Below, piece by piece: positions 8,327-17,402 of a stretch of DNA of 64,000 nt. The stretch lies in NCBI RefSeq assembly GCF_039621855.1, contig NZ_CP155071.1, positions 1,178,001 through 1,242,000 of the forward strand, given 5' to 3'. A program made the position numbers and the translations under genes. This stretch comes from Erwinia sp. HDF1-3R (GTDB taxonomy: Bacteria; Pseudomonadota; Gammaproteobacteria; Enterobacterales; Enterobacteriaceae). Position 1 is the first letter of the stretch. Every line of letters begins with the position of its first letter. The notes below the pieces were generated by a model. It was not told the DNA's origin, made no database searches, and worked only from the letters and a program-made list of their open reading frames with translations.

Positions 8327-10292
8327 TGTCCATGTGCCGTATCAGGAGCCGTCGGCGCTTTATGACGGCGCAGCGGAATCGGTGTGGGACCTGCGCAGCT
8401 GGCACAATACGGTGACGGGTCTGGTCCGCACCCGGGACTATAACTACCGCACGGCGAGCACGCCGATGGACTCGGCGGTCGCCGTCAGAAACAGTGCCAC
8501 CACCACCGGGGAGCACTACCGCTACGGCGGCCCATTCCCCGAGGCGGGCGACGACAGCACCTCTGAGCCGGAAACGGAGAGCGGGGCGTTTTATGCCCGT
8601 ATTCACCACGAGCGCGAACTGAATCAGTCCGTCCGTCTGCATCTGTTCAGCAACGCCGCACATCTGACGCCGGGGATGGTTCTGGAAGCCGACGACAGCA
8701 CCCTGAATGACCTGCAGGACGGACTGCTGATTACGCTGGCCACATTTAGCGCCGCCCGCGACACACGCCTGCACGTGTCGGTATGGGGCATGCCCTACAG
8801 CGAACAGTTCTGCTTTCGTCCGGCTGAACTGCCCCGACCAAAGATACACGGCACGCTGCCGGCCCGTATCGAGAGCCGGGAGAAGCACGACATCTACGCG
8901 CATCTGGACAGCCAGGGTCGCTACCGGGTGAAGCTGGACTTCAGCCGTGAAGACGCAGAGCCGGGCTACCACTCTCTGTGGGTACGCCAGGCGAAGCCTT
9001 ACTCCGGCGACACTTACGGCTGGCACACGCCGCTTATCGATGGCACTGAAGTGGGCATTGCGTTTGACGACGGCAACATCGACAGGCCGTATATCGCCCA
9101 CGCGTTTCACGACTCAGAGCATCAGGATGTGGTCACCCGTGACAACCGCAGCCAGAACGTTCTGCGCACCCCTGCTGCCAATGAACTGCGGATGGAAGAC
9201 CAGCGCGGGCAGGAGCATATCGCGCTGACCACGCCTTTCGGCAGTACGCAGCTGAACCAGGGGCATATCGCCGACGGGCAGAATAAACAGCGGGGCACCG
9301 GCTTTGAACTGCGCACCGACGAGTACGGCGTCATCCGCGTGGCAAAAGGGCTGTTTATTACCACAGACGGGCAGAGCAAAGCGGCAGGTGAGGTACTGGA
9401 CATGGAAACGGCGCTGAAGGAAATCGCTGTCTGCCGCAATCAGCTTCAGCAGTTAGCGGCGGCGGCAGAACAGGCGCAGGCGCTGGAGGCGGATATCGCC
9501 AGCCAGCAGGCGATGTTTGAGCAGAGGCTGAAGCCGCTGAACGGGATGATTCACTGCCACGGCCCGCAGGGCGTGGCGTTCACCAGCGGTGAGCATATGC
9601 AGCTGGCCGCCAGTCAGAACGTCGCAATGAATGCTTCAGGGGATTTCAGCAGCGGGTCGATGGGTAACACCGCCATTCTGGCGGGGGAGCAGACAGGCCT
9701 GTTTGCCAGAGCGGGCAAACTCAGCCTGAACGCCAGCGAAGGCCCGGTGCAGCTACAGGCGCAGAACGGTGCGATGCACATCAGTGCGGAGCAGAAGCTG
9801 AGCCTGATATCGGCCAGCGATATGCTGTTTGCGGGTAAGAAGAAAGTGACGCTGATGGGGGGCGGGAGTTACCTCATTATCGAAGGCGGGAAAATAGAGT
9901 ACGGGACGGACATGACCTATACGCGGAAGATTAAGCGTTCGGCGACGACGGGGGCTGCGAGCGCTGAGGCCGATATGCCCTGGCTTGCTGATCCGGCGAA
10001 GAGCCGCAGCAGTGCGCTAATGCAATATCGCTATCACGACGATGCGCCTGTGGTGGGGGCGCCGTTTACGGCAACACTGGCGGATGGGTCAGTACGTACC
10101 GGAAATCTGGACGGTGCGGGGTATCTGCATCTGGACGATATTCCGGCAGGAAGTATGCAGGTGGAGTTTGGGCCGGATACACGGCGTTATATGCGAAAAG
10201 GCACCATAAATAATCAGCAATTTACGGGGTCATCACTGAGTGAATCTGATATCGATGCGCTGATAGAGAAACACAACGGAGGTGTTCAATGA
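8292..10292 (+). pseudogene. vgrG: T6SS spike protein VgrG, 5'-truncated copy 2 with C-terminal tail domain
   Basis: Sequence resembling VgrG resumes near 8300 at YQFDVHVPYQEPSALYDG, which corresponds to about residue 215 of a full VgrG. It then runs through RDYNYRTASTPMD, TLPARIESREKHDIYAHLD, the spike (DUF2345-like) region and a C-terminal extension. The extension (GAPFTATLADGSVRTGNLDG, then YLHLDDIPAGSMQVEFGPD) looks like a small beta-sandwich tail used to load cargo. The N-terminal base is gone and the ATG at 8292 is only the first in frame. The stop overlaps the toxin start (ATGA at 10289-10292). Copy 1 and copy 2 together would make one out-of-frame chimera. Confidence 0.85.
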
Positions 10293-11839
10293 GTGAGGTA
10301 AGTGTTGCCTGGTTTAAAGAAACCAGCCTGGAAACCGGGCAGTGGATCTGGGGCACGCTTCAGGGCGCGTTTAATGAAAAACAGACCATCGGACAGATCA
10401 TTGTCGATGCGGTAACTGGCATGATACCGCTGGTTGGTGATGTGACTGCTGTACGCGATCTGATTGCGGTATCCATTGGGCTTGCCAAAGAACCAAAGAA
10501 GCGGGAAAGCGTTACTGAATGGGTATTTCTGGTTATTTTACTGTTTGCGCTGATCCCGGTAATTGGTGGGGTGATTAAAGGGGTGGGACGTCTGGCGCTG
10601 CGTGTCACAACCAAAGCGGCAGAGAATGTGGAAACGCTTGGTGACGTGATTAAGTTTCTGAATCGTGTAGGCGAAGGCGATGCGGTGAAGTGGCTGAATA
10701 AACTGAACGTGGTTGAGTATCAGGCACAGCTGATTGAGAAGATGAGCGACTTTTGCACCACGATGATCACCGCGATAAACCAGATTTTGAAAGCCAGAGT
10801 GGGGCGGATATTGCCGGAGAAATGGCAGGCCGATTTACTGCGTGTGCGGGATGGATTTGCCGCCCTGCAACCGCTGGCATCCAGGATGATCCCGCAGGCG
10901 CTGAAGGAGCTGGATGCGAAACTGCGGGTGTTGCAGGCGCTGGTGTATAAAGGTGAAATCCATACGGTGGCAACGGGTAAGGGCAGGGCTGAAGTGTGGC
11001 GTGAAGCGGAAGCCTATCTGATAGAACGCCCGCTGCGGGATGCGCCAAAGCAGGGAACGCGATTTCCGAGTCTTCATGCGGAGAAGCAGCACGAAACTAT
11101 ACTGCGGCGTAAATATTCCAAAAAAGGCTACCCGGACTTATTGGGATATAAAGAAAAAAGCCCGGCCTTTGGAAAAGAGAAAATTTTCATAAACATAGCC
11201 TCTTTCAGCAGTGAGATCACCGCAAAAAGCGCCAGACAAATGGCGGGTAGTACGATTTTTCGCGCTTTCGGCAACGAGACTGCGCTGGCAACAAAGCCCG
11301 GCGGCTCCTGGGCTGCGGGAGGGTTTTGGGGCTATCAGAAAGTGCCTGGTAACGCGGAAGAGTGGCGGCAGCTATCGGCGGTACTGGATGAGTGGAACGG
11401 CAACGGTTTTCTTGTGGTGTTGCATTTGCCGGAAGACCTTGCCATGCGGATGCCGGGCACTAATGCCTGGCACGGTAAAATAGCTGAACAGTTCGGACAA
11501 AAGAGAGCCAACCAGTACCTTGAAGGCGGCGGCGAGCAGGTGATAATTAATCTGGATGAAATGCTGAAAACAGAACTTAATCGCATCGGTGAGAAGGTCA
11601 AGGCCACCGGGCAGCCTGCCAGCGTGGAGATTAACGGGGTAAAAGCTCAGTTTTATCCTTCTGGCTGGAAAGATGTGGAAGGCGTGCACGGTTACAGCAA
11701 ACCTGAGGGAATTGACCCGCCCTATGCCACCTATACGCGAGAACTGCATGACGATGAACTGCGCAACAAGGTGAAGGAGAGAACGATAGTTAACGCCGCC
11801 CGTGTGGAGCGCCAGACAACGACAGGAAGTGAACAATGA
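10289..11839 (+). CDS. T6SS cargo toxin, copy 1 (membrane-segment N-terminus, diverged C-terminal toxin domain)
   Basis: The start overlaps the vgrG stop by four bases, the usual arrangement for VgrG-loaded effectors. The 516 residues have two hydrophobic stretches (near residues 38-62 and 80-104, the latter with FLVILLFALIPVIGGVI), a helical middle to about residue 255, then a C-terminal domain. That domain carries GSTIFRAFGNE, GSWAAGGFWGYQ, MPGTNAWHGK and GGGEQVIIN. The order Arg - Ser - Glu in these blocks recalls ADP-ribosyl-transferase/NADase-fold toxins, but this is inference. I cannot name the family with certainty. The next gene overlaps by four bases and looks like its immunity protein. 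The first 255 residues are almost identical to copy 2; the rest is only ~80% alike. Confidence 0.75.
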   Translation: MSEVSVAWFKETSLETGQWIWGTLQGAFNEKQTIGQIIVDAVTGMIPLVGDVTAVRDLIAVSIGLAKEPKKRESVTEWVFLVILLFALIPVIGGVIKGVGRLALRVTTKAAENVETLGDVIKFLNRVGEGDAVKWLNKLNVVEYQAQLIEKMSDFCTTMITAINQILKARVGRILPEKWQADLLRVRDGFAALQPLASRMIPQALKELDAKLRVLQALVYKGEIHTVATGKGRAEVWREAEAYLIERPLRDAPKQGTRFPSLHAEKQHETILRRKYSKKGYPDLLGYKEKSPAFGKEKIFINIASFSSEITAKSARQMAGSTIFRAFGNETALATKPGGSWAAGGFWGYQKVPGNAEEWRQLSAVLDEWNGNGFLVVLHLPEDLAMRMPGTNAWHGKIAEQFGQKRANQYLEGGGEQVIINLDEMLKTELNRIGEKVKATGQPASVEINGVKAQFYPSGWKDVEGVHGYSKPEGIDPPYATYTRELHDDELRNKVKERTIVNAARVERQTTTGSEQ

Positions 11840-12975
11840 TTACGATACCCAAAACTCAGTATCCAATGAGTAATGACCTGGTTCGCCGCAAACTGTTCTG
11901 GCTGTTACAGCGTCTGAGCAGCTACAGCCTGTGGCTGCGCAAAAGGGATGCCTGGGCATGCTTTACTGAAAAATATGAACATGCGCTGAAAACCTGGCCG
12001 GAGGAAATCACGAAGGGGTTTGATAAAGAGGTTATTATCTGGGCATACGATGCCCTGCGTCTTTATGATGAAGGCTTACCTGAACTGGCGGTAGGAAACC
12101 GGCAGGTGTGGCAGATTAAAACAGGTGAATTCGATCAACTTTTTCGGCCGGTGAGTTTAATTGAGAAGTACTTTTATTGGCCTTGTCATGACGAACGTGG
12201 CGGGCAACGGGAACCTTATCCCCCGGAAATAGAAGAAATTAATAAGTGGCGTGTTGCGGCGGAGTTTTGGGGGGATAATCTGCTGTATCCGCCACAAAAT
12301 AATGTCTGTAATTTTTTTGATGCAGAGTATTTACTGGAACCTGAAAATTATATTTATAATTTAACCCTTTTTGCCTACCCGGTATTCCCCCAAAACCTTC
12401 CCCCCGTTCCTGAACGCAGAGACATTATTATAAAAACCGACGATCCGGTACCCTGTGATGGTATCTGGGAGCCGGTAAAGATTTTGTACAACCATAAATT
12501 TCTGGTGGTTAAAGACGGCATCGGTGGTTTTAAAAACCTCGGGGCTTACAACTATTTTATTCGCGGTATGAATGCCCCCCGGCAGATATATTACGATGTA
12601 TTGATTGAAAGTGATACGGAGGCTATTTTGTCGAACGACTCCATTCGTTATCGCGATGTTCACTGGCGCCTGGTCTGGGAGGACACCCGTTATTGTGACG
12701 GGATTATCCCTGATGAATCGGAATACTTTCTGGATGATGCGCCGGGTAAACGCATTACCTGCCAGAGCGGTGAGCGCTGCCCACACTCCGGCCACTGGGC
12801 AACCATCGCCGGAGGGCATCAGCAGTTTATTGATGTTGAGGCAGGGACGTTGATGCCGGAGGCGACGAAATATCAGAGTGATATGTACGCGCCTGAAATA
12901 CGTATTCCGGCAACATGGAGCCTTTTGCAAAGGGAAGATGAAGGCAGTGTTTATATCAAACCGGAAGAAAATTAA
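11836..12975 (+). CDS. Immunity protein for toxin copy 1 (Imm71/Imm72-like)
   Basis: A 379-residue cytoplasmic-looking protein with no signal peptide, starting inside the toxin stop (ATGA). It has an N-terminal helical half (VRRKLFWLLQRLSSY) rich in Trp and Tyr. The C-terminal half ends in ITCQSGERCPHSGHW and then FIDVEAGTLMPEA. The ERCP-SG-W block is reminiscent of Imm71/Imm72 polymorphic-toxin immunity families, recalled and not searched. Tight coupling to a VgrG-linked toxin supports an immunity role. From about 12658 to the stop the DNA is nearly identical to immunity copy 2, while the N-terminal two thirds have diverged in step with the toxin domain. Confidence 0.7.
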   Translation: MITIPKTQYPMSNDLVRRKLFWLLQRLSSYSLWLRKRDAWACFTEKYEHALKTWPEEITKGFDKEVIIWAYDALRLYDEGLPELAVGNRQVWQIKTGEFDQLFRPVSLIEKYFYWPCHDERGGQREPYPPEIEEINKWRVAAEFWGDNLLYPPQNNVCNFFDAEYLLEPENYIYNLTLFAYPVFPQNLPPVPERRDIIIKTDDPVPCDGIWEPVKILYNHKFLVVKDGIGGFKNLGAYNYFIRGMNAPRQIYYDVLIESDTEAILSNDSIRYRDVHWRLVWEDTRYCDGIIPDESEYFLDDAPGKRITCQSGERCPHSGHWATIAGGHQQFIDVEAGTLMPEATKYQSDMYAPEIRIPATWSLLQREDEGSVYIKPEEN

Positions 12976-13034
12976 TCAGTCGCCTGTTTCTGGGACAACT
13001 ATCTGGCTCTGTCTGACGGGCAGAGTCATTGCGG

Positions 13035-13734
13035 CCGCCCATTCCCCGAGGCGGGCGACGACAACATCTCTGAGCCGGTAACCGAAAGCGGGGCGTTTTA
13101 TGCCCGTATTCACCACGAGCGCGAACTGAGCAGACAGGCCTGTTTGCCAGAGCGGGCAAACTCAGCCTGAACGCCAGCGAAGGCCCGGTGCAGATACAGG
13201 CGCAGAACGGGAAGATGCACATCAGTGCGGAGCAGAAGCTGAGCCTGATATCGGCCAGCGACATGCTGTTTGCGGGTAAGAAGAAAGTGACGCTGATAGG
13301 TGGGGGCAGCTATCTGATAATAGAAGGCGGGAAAGATAGAGTACGGCACGGATATGACCTATACGCGGAAGGTTAAGCGTACTCACCTGACGGGGAAAGC
13401 GACAGAAGAACCGGACATGCTGTGGTTGGCAGATCCGGTCAAAAACAGCACGGATGCGCTGATGCAATATCGCTATCACGACGACGCGCCTGTGGTGGGG
13501 GCGCCGTTTATGGCAACACTGGCGGATGGGTCAGTACGTACCGGAAATCTGGACGGTGCGGGGTATCTGCATCTGGACGATATTCCGGCAGGAAGTATGC
13601 AGGTGGAGTTTGGGCCGGATACACGGCGTTATATGCGAAAAGGCACCATAAATAATCAGCAATTTACGGGGTCATCACTGAGTGAATCTGATATCGATGC
13701 GCTGATAGAGAAACACAACGGAGGTGTTCAATGA
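13035..13734 (+). pseudogene. vgrG: Degenerate vgrG copy 3 between the two toxin cassettes
   Basis: Three blocks of vgrG copy 2 are stitched together here. 13035-13128 matches 8527-8620 (PFPEAGDD..., ESGAFYARIHHEREL). At 13129 it jumps directly to the equivalent of 9688, losing the OB-fold and first spike part and shifting frame. From 13129 it follows copy 2 to its stop. A single extra base near 13335 (GGGAAAGATAGAG against GGGAAAATAGAG at 9889) adds a second frame change. The last frame reopens at 13354. This is the boundary of a ~3.44-kb tandem duplication and shows that copy 3 cannot make a spike. Confidence 0.8.
13354..13734 (+). CDS. Stand-alone VgrG C-terminal tail domain upstream of toxin copy 2
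   Basis: A 126-residue frame opening at ATG 13354 and ending in the ATGA that starts toxin copy 2. It encodes only the region after the spike: TYTRKVKRTHLTGK, then a variable linker, then the beta-rich tail GAPFMATLADGSVRTGNLDG and IPAGSMQVEFGPDTRRYMRK. That tail is nearly identical to the end of vgrG copy 2. No good ribosome binding site precedes the ATG, so it may be only a relic. The linker differs in sequence from copy 2 yet remains open, which fits either recent formation or selection to keep the tail as a separate adaptor that couples the toxin. I cannot decide between these. Confidence 0.5.
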   Translation: MTYTRKVKRTHLTGKATEEPDMLWLADPVKNSTDALMQYRYHDDAPVVGAPFMATLADGSVRTGNLDGAGYLHLDDIPAGSMQVEFGPDTRRYMRKGTINNQQFTGSSLSESDIDALIEKHNGGVQ

Positions 13735-15284
13735 GTGAGGTAAGTGTTGCCTGGTTTAAAGAAACCAGCCTGGAAACCGGGCAGTGGATCTGGGGCACGC
13801 TTCAGGGCGCGTTTAATGAAAAACAGACCATCGGACAGATCATTGTCGATGCGGTAACTGGCATGATCCCGCTGGTTGGTGATGTGACTGCTGTACGCGA
13901 TCTGATTGCGGTATCCATTGGGCTTGCCAAAGAACCAAAGAAGCGGGAAAGCGTTACTGAATGGGTATTTCTGGTTATTTTACTGTTTGCGCTGATCCCG
14001 GTAATTGGTGGGGTGATTAAAGGGGTGGGACGTCTGGCGCTGCGTGTCACAACCAAAGCGGCAGAGAATGTGGAAACGCTTGGTGATGTGATTAAGTTTC
14101 TGAATCGTGTAGGCGAAGGCGATGCGGTGAAGTGGCTGAATAAACTGAACGTGGTGGAGTATCAGGCACAGCTGATTGAGAAAATGAGCGATTTTTGCAC
14201 CACGATGATCACCGCGATAAACCAGATTTTGAAAGCCAGAGTGGGGCGGATTTTGCCGGAGAAATGGCAGGCCGATTTACTGCGTGTGCGGGATGGATTT
14301 GCCGCCCTGCAACCGCTGGCATCCAGGATGATCCCGCAGGCGCTGAAGGAGCTGAATGCGAAACTGCGGGTATTGCAGGCGCTGGTGTATAAAGGTGAAA
14401 TCCATACGGTGGCAACGGGTAAGGGCAGGGCTGAAGTGCGGCGTGAAGCGGAAGCCTATCTGATAGAACGCCCGCTGCGGGATGCGCCAAAGCAGGGAAC
14501 GCGTTTTCCGAGTATTCATGCGGAAAAATTTCATGAAGACAGGTTACGGCGTAAGTATTCGAAAAAAGGTTATCCAGATATTGTTAACTGGAAAGGAGAA
14601 AGCCCGTCATTCGTTAAAGGACAACAGGTCTTTACAGATATCGCTTCTTTTAGCGGTGAAATCACTGCTAAAAGTGCCCGGGAGATGGCAGGCAGTACGA
14701 TTTTCCGGGCTTTCGGAAACGAGACTGCATTGGCAACTAAGTCCGGCGGCTCCTGGGCGGCAGGGGGATTTTGGGGCTATCAAAAAGTGCCTGGTGACGC
14801 AAATGAATGGCGACAATTATCGGCGGTACTGGATGAGTGGAATGGCAATGGTTTTCTGGTGGTACTGCATCTGCCGGAAGACCTGGCTGCAAGAATGCCC
14901 GGTACTAACGCCTGGCACGGCAGAATTGCGGAACAATTTGGGAACGAGGTTCCTGCTCAGTATCTGAAAGGTGGTGGTGAGCAGGTCATTATTAATCTGG
15001 ATGAACTGCTAAAAAAAGAACTGAACAGAATCGGGGAGCAGGTAAAAGCGACCGGAAAACCTGCCAGTATTGAAATTAATGGCGTCAGAGCGGAATTTTA
15101 TCCTTCCGGCTGGAAAGAGGTTGAAGGTGTGCATGGTTATACCCGGCCAGAGGGGGTTGAACCGCCCTATGCCACCTATACCCGGCAACTGCATGACGAT
15201 GAGCTGCGCAGCAAAGTGAAGGACCGGATGATGATTAACGCGGCCCGCATTGAACACCAGACCACCACAGGAAATGAACCATGA
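13731..15284 (+). CDS. T6SS cargo toxin, copy 2
   Basis: A 517-residue paralogue of the toxin at 10289. Residues 1 to ~258 are the same apart from a few changes (for example KELNAKL for KELDAKL and EVRREAE for EVWREAE), including both hydrophobic segments. From FPSIHAEKFHEDRLRRKY onward the sequence diverges. It keeps the core blocks GSTIFRAFGNE, GSWAAGGFWGYQ, MPGTNAWHG and GGGEQVIIN but changes the stretch IVNWKGESPSFVKGQQ and many surface positions. The same catalytic activity with altered immunity recognition is the simplest reading. It overlaps its immunity gene by four bases. Confidence 0.75.
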   Translation: MSEVSVAWFKETSLETGQWIWGTLQGAFNEKQTIGQIIVDAVTGMIPLVGDVTAVRDLIAVSIGLAKEPKKRESVTEWVFLVILLFALIPVIGGVIKGVGRLALRVTTKAAENVETLGDVIKFLNRVGEGDAVKWLNKLNVVEYQAQLIEKMSDFCTTMITAINQILKARVGRILPEKWQADLLRVRDGFAALQPLASRMIPQALKELNAKLRVLQALVYKGEIHTVATGKGRAEVRREAEAYLIERPLRDAPKQGTRFPSIHAEKFHEDRLRRKYSKKGYPDIVNWKGESPSFVKGQQVFTDIASFSGEITAKSAREMAGSTIFRAFGNETALATKSGGSWAAGGFWGYQKVPGDANEWRQLSAVLDEWNGNGFLVVLHLPEDLAARMPGTNAWHGRIAEQFGNEVPAQYLKGGGEQVIINLDELLKKELNRIGEQVKATGKPASIEINGVRAEFYPSGWKEVEGVHGYTRPEGVEPPYATYTRQLHDDELRSKVKDRMMINAARIEHQTTTGNEP

Positions 15285-16420
15285 TGTCCATTGAAAAAAC
15301 CAGATACCCGATGACCGATGATGTCGTGAGGCGCAGGTTATTTTGGCTGTTACAGCGCCTAAGCAGCTATACATTGTGGCAACGCAAACGGGATAACTGG
15401 GCTTATTTTACACAACTCTATGAACAGGCGCTGAAAACCTGGCCGGAGGAAATAACCAAGGGTTTTCATCCTAAGGTTATTATCTGGGCATACGATGCCC
15501 TGCGTCTTTATGATGAAGGGCTAACGGAACTGGCGGCGGGAAATCGGCAGGTATGGCAAATTAAAACAGGTGAGTTCGATCAACTCTTTCGGCCGGTTAG
15601 TTTAATAAGAGCTTATTTTTACTGGCCCTGTCATAGTGAACGGGGCGGGCAACGGGAGCCCTATCCTCCGGAAATAGAAAAAATTAATAAGTGGCGGGTT
15701 GCGGCAGAATTTGAAGGCGATAATCTGCTCTATCCACCACAAAATAACGTTTGTAATTTTTTTGATGCAGCGAGCTTACTGGACCCCAGTAATTATATTT
15801 ATAATTTAAGCCACTTAACCTATCCGGTATTCCCGAAAAATCTCCCGCCCGTACCGGAGCGTAGCGACATTGTTATCGAAACCGACGATCCGGTTCCCTG
15901 CGACGGTATCTGGGAGCCGGTGAAGATTCTGTATAACCATAAACTTCTGGTGATTAAAGCTGGTATCAGCGGGTTTAAAAATCTGGGTGCCTATAACTAT
16001 TTTATTCGTGGAATGAATGCTCCCCGCCAGGTTTATTACGACGTGTTAATGGAGAGTACTACGGAAATGCTGATAACCGACGATCCCATTCGCTATCGCA
16101 ATGTTCACTGGCGCCTGGTCTGGGAGGATACCCGTTATTGTGACGGGATTATCCCTGATGAATCGGAATACTTTCTGGATGATGCGCCGGGTAAACGTAT
16201 TACCTGCCAGAGCGGGGAGCGTTGTCTGCACTCCGGCCACTGGGCAACCATCGCCGGAGGGCATCAGCAGTTTATTGATGTTGAGGCAGGGACGTTGATG
16301 CCGGAGGCGACGAAATATCAGAGTGATATGTACGCGCCTGAAATACGTATTCCGGCAACATGGAGCCTTTTGCAAAGGGAAGATGAAGGCAGTGTTTATA
16401 TCAAACCGGAAGAAAATTAA
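15281..16420 (+). CDS. Immunity protein for toxin copy 2 (Imm71/Imm72-like)
   Basis: A 379-residue paralogue of the protein at 11836, same length. The N-terminal two thirds differ at many positions (for example TQLYEQALKTWPEE, LDPSNYIYNLSHLTYPVFP). From HWRLVWEDTRYCDGIIPDE to the end the two are nearly identical, with only ERCLHSGHW for ERCPHSGHW. The variable part therefore faces the variable toxin part of its own cassette, as expected for cognate specificity. The start overlaps the toxin stop (ATGATG at 15281). The ~55 bp after the stop are also shared with copy 1. Confidence 0.7.
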   Translation: MMSIEKTRYPMTDDVVRRRLFWLLQRLSSYTLWQRKRDNWAYFTQLYEQALKTWPEEITKGFHPKVIIWAYDALRLYDEGLTELAAGNRQVWQIKTGEFDQLFRPVSLIRAYFYWPCHSERGGQREPYPPEIEKINKWRVAAEFEGDNLLYPPQNNVCNFFDAASLLDPSNYIYNLSHLTYPVFPKNLPPVPERSDIVIETDDPVPCDGIWEPVKILYNHKLLVIKAGISGFKNLGAYNYFIRGMNAPRQVYYDVLMESTTEMLITDDPIRYRNVHWRLVWEDTRYCDGIIPDESEYFLDDAPGKRITCQSGERCLHSGHWATIAGGHQQFIDVEAGTLMPEATKYQSDMYAPEIRIPATWSLLQREDEGSVYIKPEEN

Positions 16421-16540
16421 TCAGTCGCCTGTTTCTGGGACAACTATCTGGCTCTGTCTGACGGGTCGAGCCGTTACGGCGGCCCATTCCCCGAGGCGGT
16501 AATGATGATACCTCTGAACAGGTAACGCTGGCAGATGTGC
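16421..16540 (+). repeat. Third copy of the post-immunity junction with a vgrG scrap
   Basis: The bases after the immunity stop repeat those after immunity copy 1 (from 12976): the shared stretch TCAGTCGCCTGTTTCTGGG and on to TGTCTGACGGG, followed by a vgrG fragment GGCGGCCCATTCCCCGAGG. The vgrG match ends after about 35 bases. It marks the right end of the duplicated cassette. It also shows that a further vgrG/toxin unit once followed here, or that the unit recombined at this point. Confidence 0.65.
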
Positions 16541-16628
16541 TGATTCACTTTATAGCTTAAAAATGCTGAGCATCGGCACAGATATTTAAACCCATAAAGC
16601 AAGGGTGTGCGACTAACACGGGATATAA

Positions 16629-16775
16629 ATGATGGTTTTTTTTAAAACCTTTAACAAAGTTGATGGTGCCGCCAATCGTGGCTATGCCCGTTTACCCTCG
16701 CGCTCAGCCATGAACTCTTCGGATTACACAAACTCATTGCGTAAGTCAGAGACCAACAAACAGACTGAGAAATAA
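16629..16775 (+). CDS. Small unknown ORF (48 residues)
   Basis: The frame from ATG 16629 (second ATG at 16632) to TAA 16773-16775 encodes a basic, polar 48-residue peptide starting MMVFFKTFNKVDG and ending KSETNKQTEK. I see no strong ribosome binding site and no recognisable family. It lies in an otherwise gene-free 500-bp gap (16421-16928) between the second immunity gene and the DUF805-like gene. It could be the start of a lost cargo gene. Low confidence. Confidence 0.2.
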   Translation: MMVFFKTFNKVDGAANRGYARLPSRSAMNSSDYTNSLRKSETNKQTEK

Positions 16776-16928
16776 CATCGATTGCATAGATATCTAAATG
16801 GATTATGAATAAGAAATATTCTGGTGAGCAGCATCAGAAGCGATAGGTTATTGAGGGCTGTCTTAATGCGAAAGAATCGATAAACTGGCAGGTAATTTAC
16901 ATTAATAAAATTTAGGGGGTGTCACATA

Positions 16929-17402
16929 ATGTTAAGTAAAATCAAACATGCAATTCTACTCCGCAAAAGAGTAAGGTTGAGTTATTTTTTTAACAGTCTC
17001 ATGGTTCGTATATTAATTTTTATAACCATTAATACGGCCACTTCAGTTTACGTAAATATTTTCCCTGCCATTAAAATCAAACAACCAGTAGACAGGTTGC
17101 CTGATTTTGGGTTTTCTATATCCCCTTGTTATGGATTTATTTATTCGACGATTTTAATCGTTGGAGTAGGTGTTTTAATGATTCTTGATATCCAGCGACT
17201 GCGAGATATAGGATATCGGTATCCGGGAGTTATCAGCATTGTGCTGATTTTATTAGCATTGTTTTCGGAGGTGCTTAGTATCATGGTAAGAATAAATCTA
17301 ATATCATTTTTAATCGATGCCGGACTATTAATGTTTTATATATTAATGCTTTTCAGTGTATCGAAGTCAGCTATTGAGAGGAGAACCACTCATGTCGCAT
17401 AG
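16929..17402 (+). CDS. DUF805-like inner-membrane protein
   Basis: The 157 residues contain three to four hydrophobic helices and the block DIQRLRDIGYRYPGV, which resembles the conserved D-xx-R-x-RD-xG turn of DUF805 membrane proteins. RLSYFFNSLMVR near the start fits the family's first helix. Start at 16929 follows TTTAGGGGGTGTCAC, a strong ribosome binding site. The reading frame overlaps the tssE start by 11 bases, so the two are translationally coupled. Its low GC contrasts with tssE and tssA, suggesting insertion of a cargo or immunity gene into the T6SS operon. A membrane immunity function is possible but unproven. Confidence 0.6.
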   Translation: MLSKIKHAILLRKRVRLSYFFNSLMVRILIFITINTATSVYVNIFPAIKIKQPVDRLPDFGFSISPCYGFIYSTILIVGVGVLMILDIQRLRDIGYRYPGVISIVLILLALFSEVLSIMVRINLISFLIDAGLLMFYILMLFSVSKSAIERRTTHVA

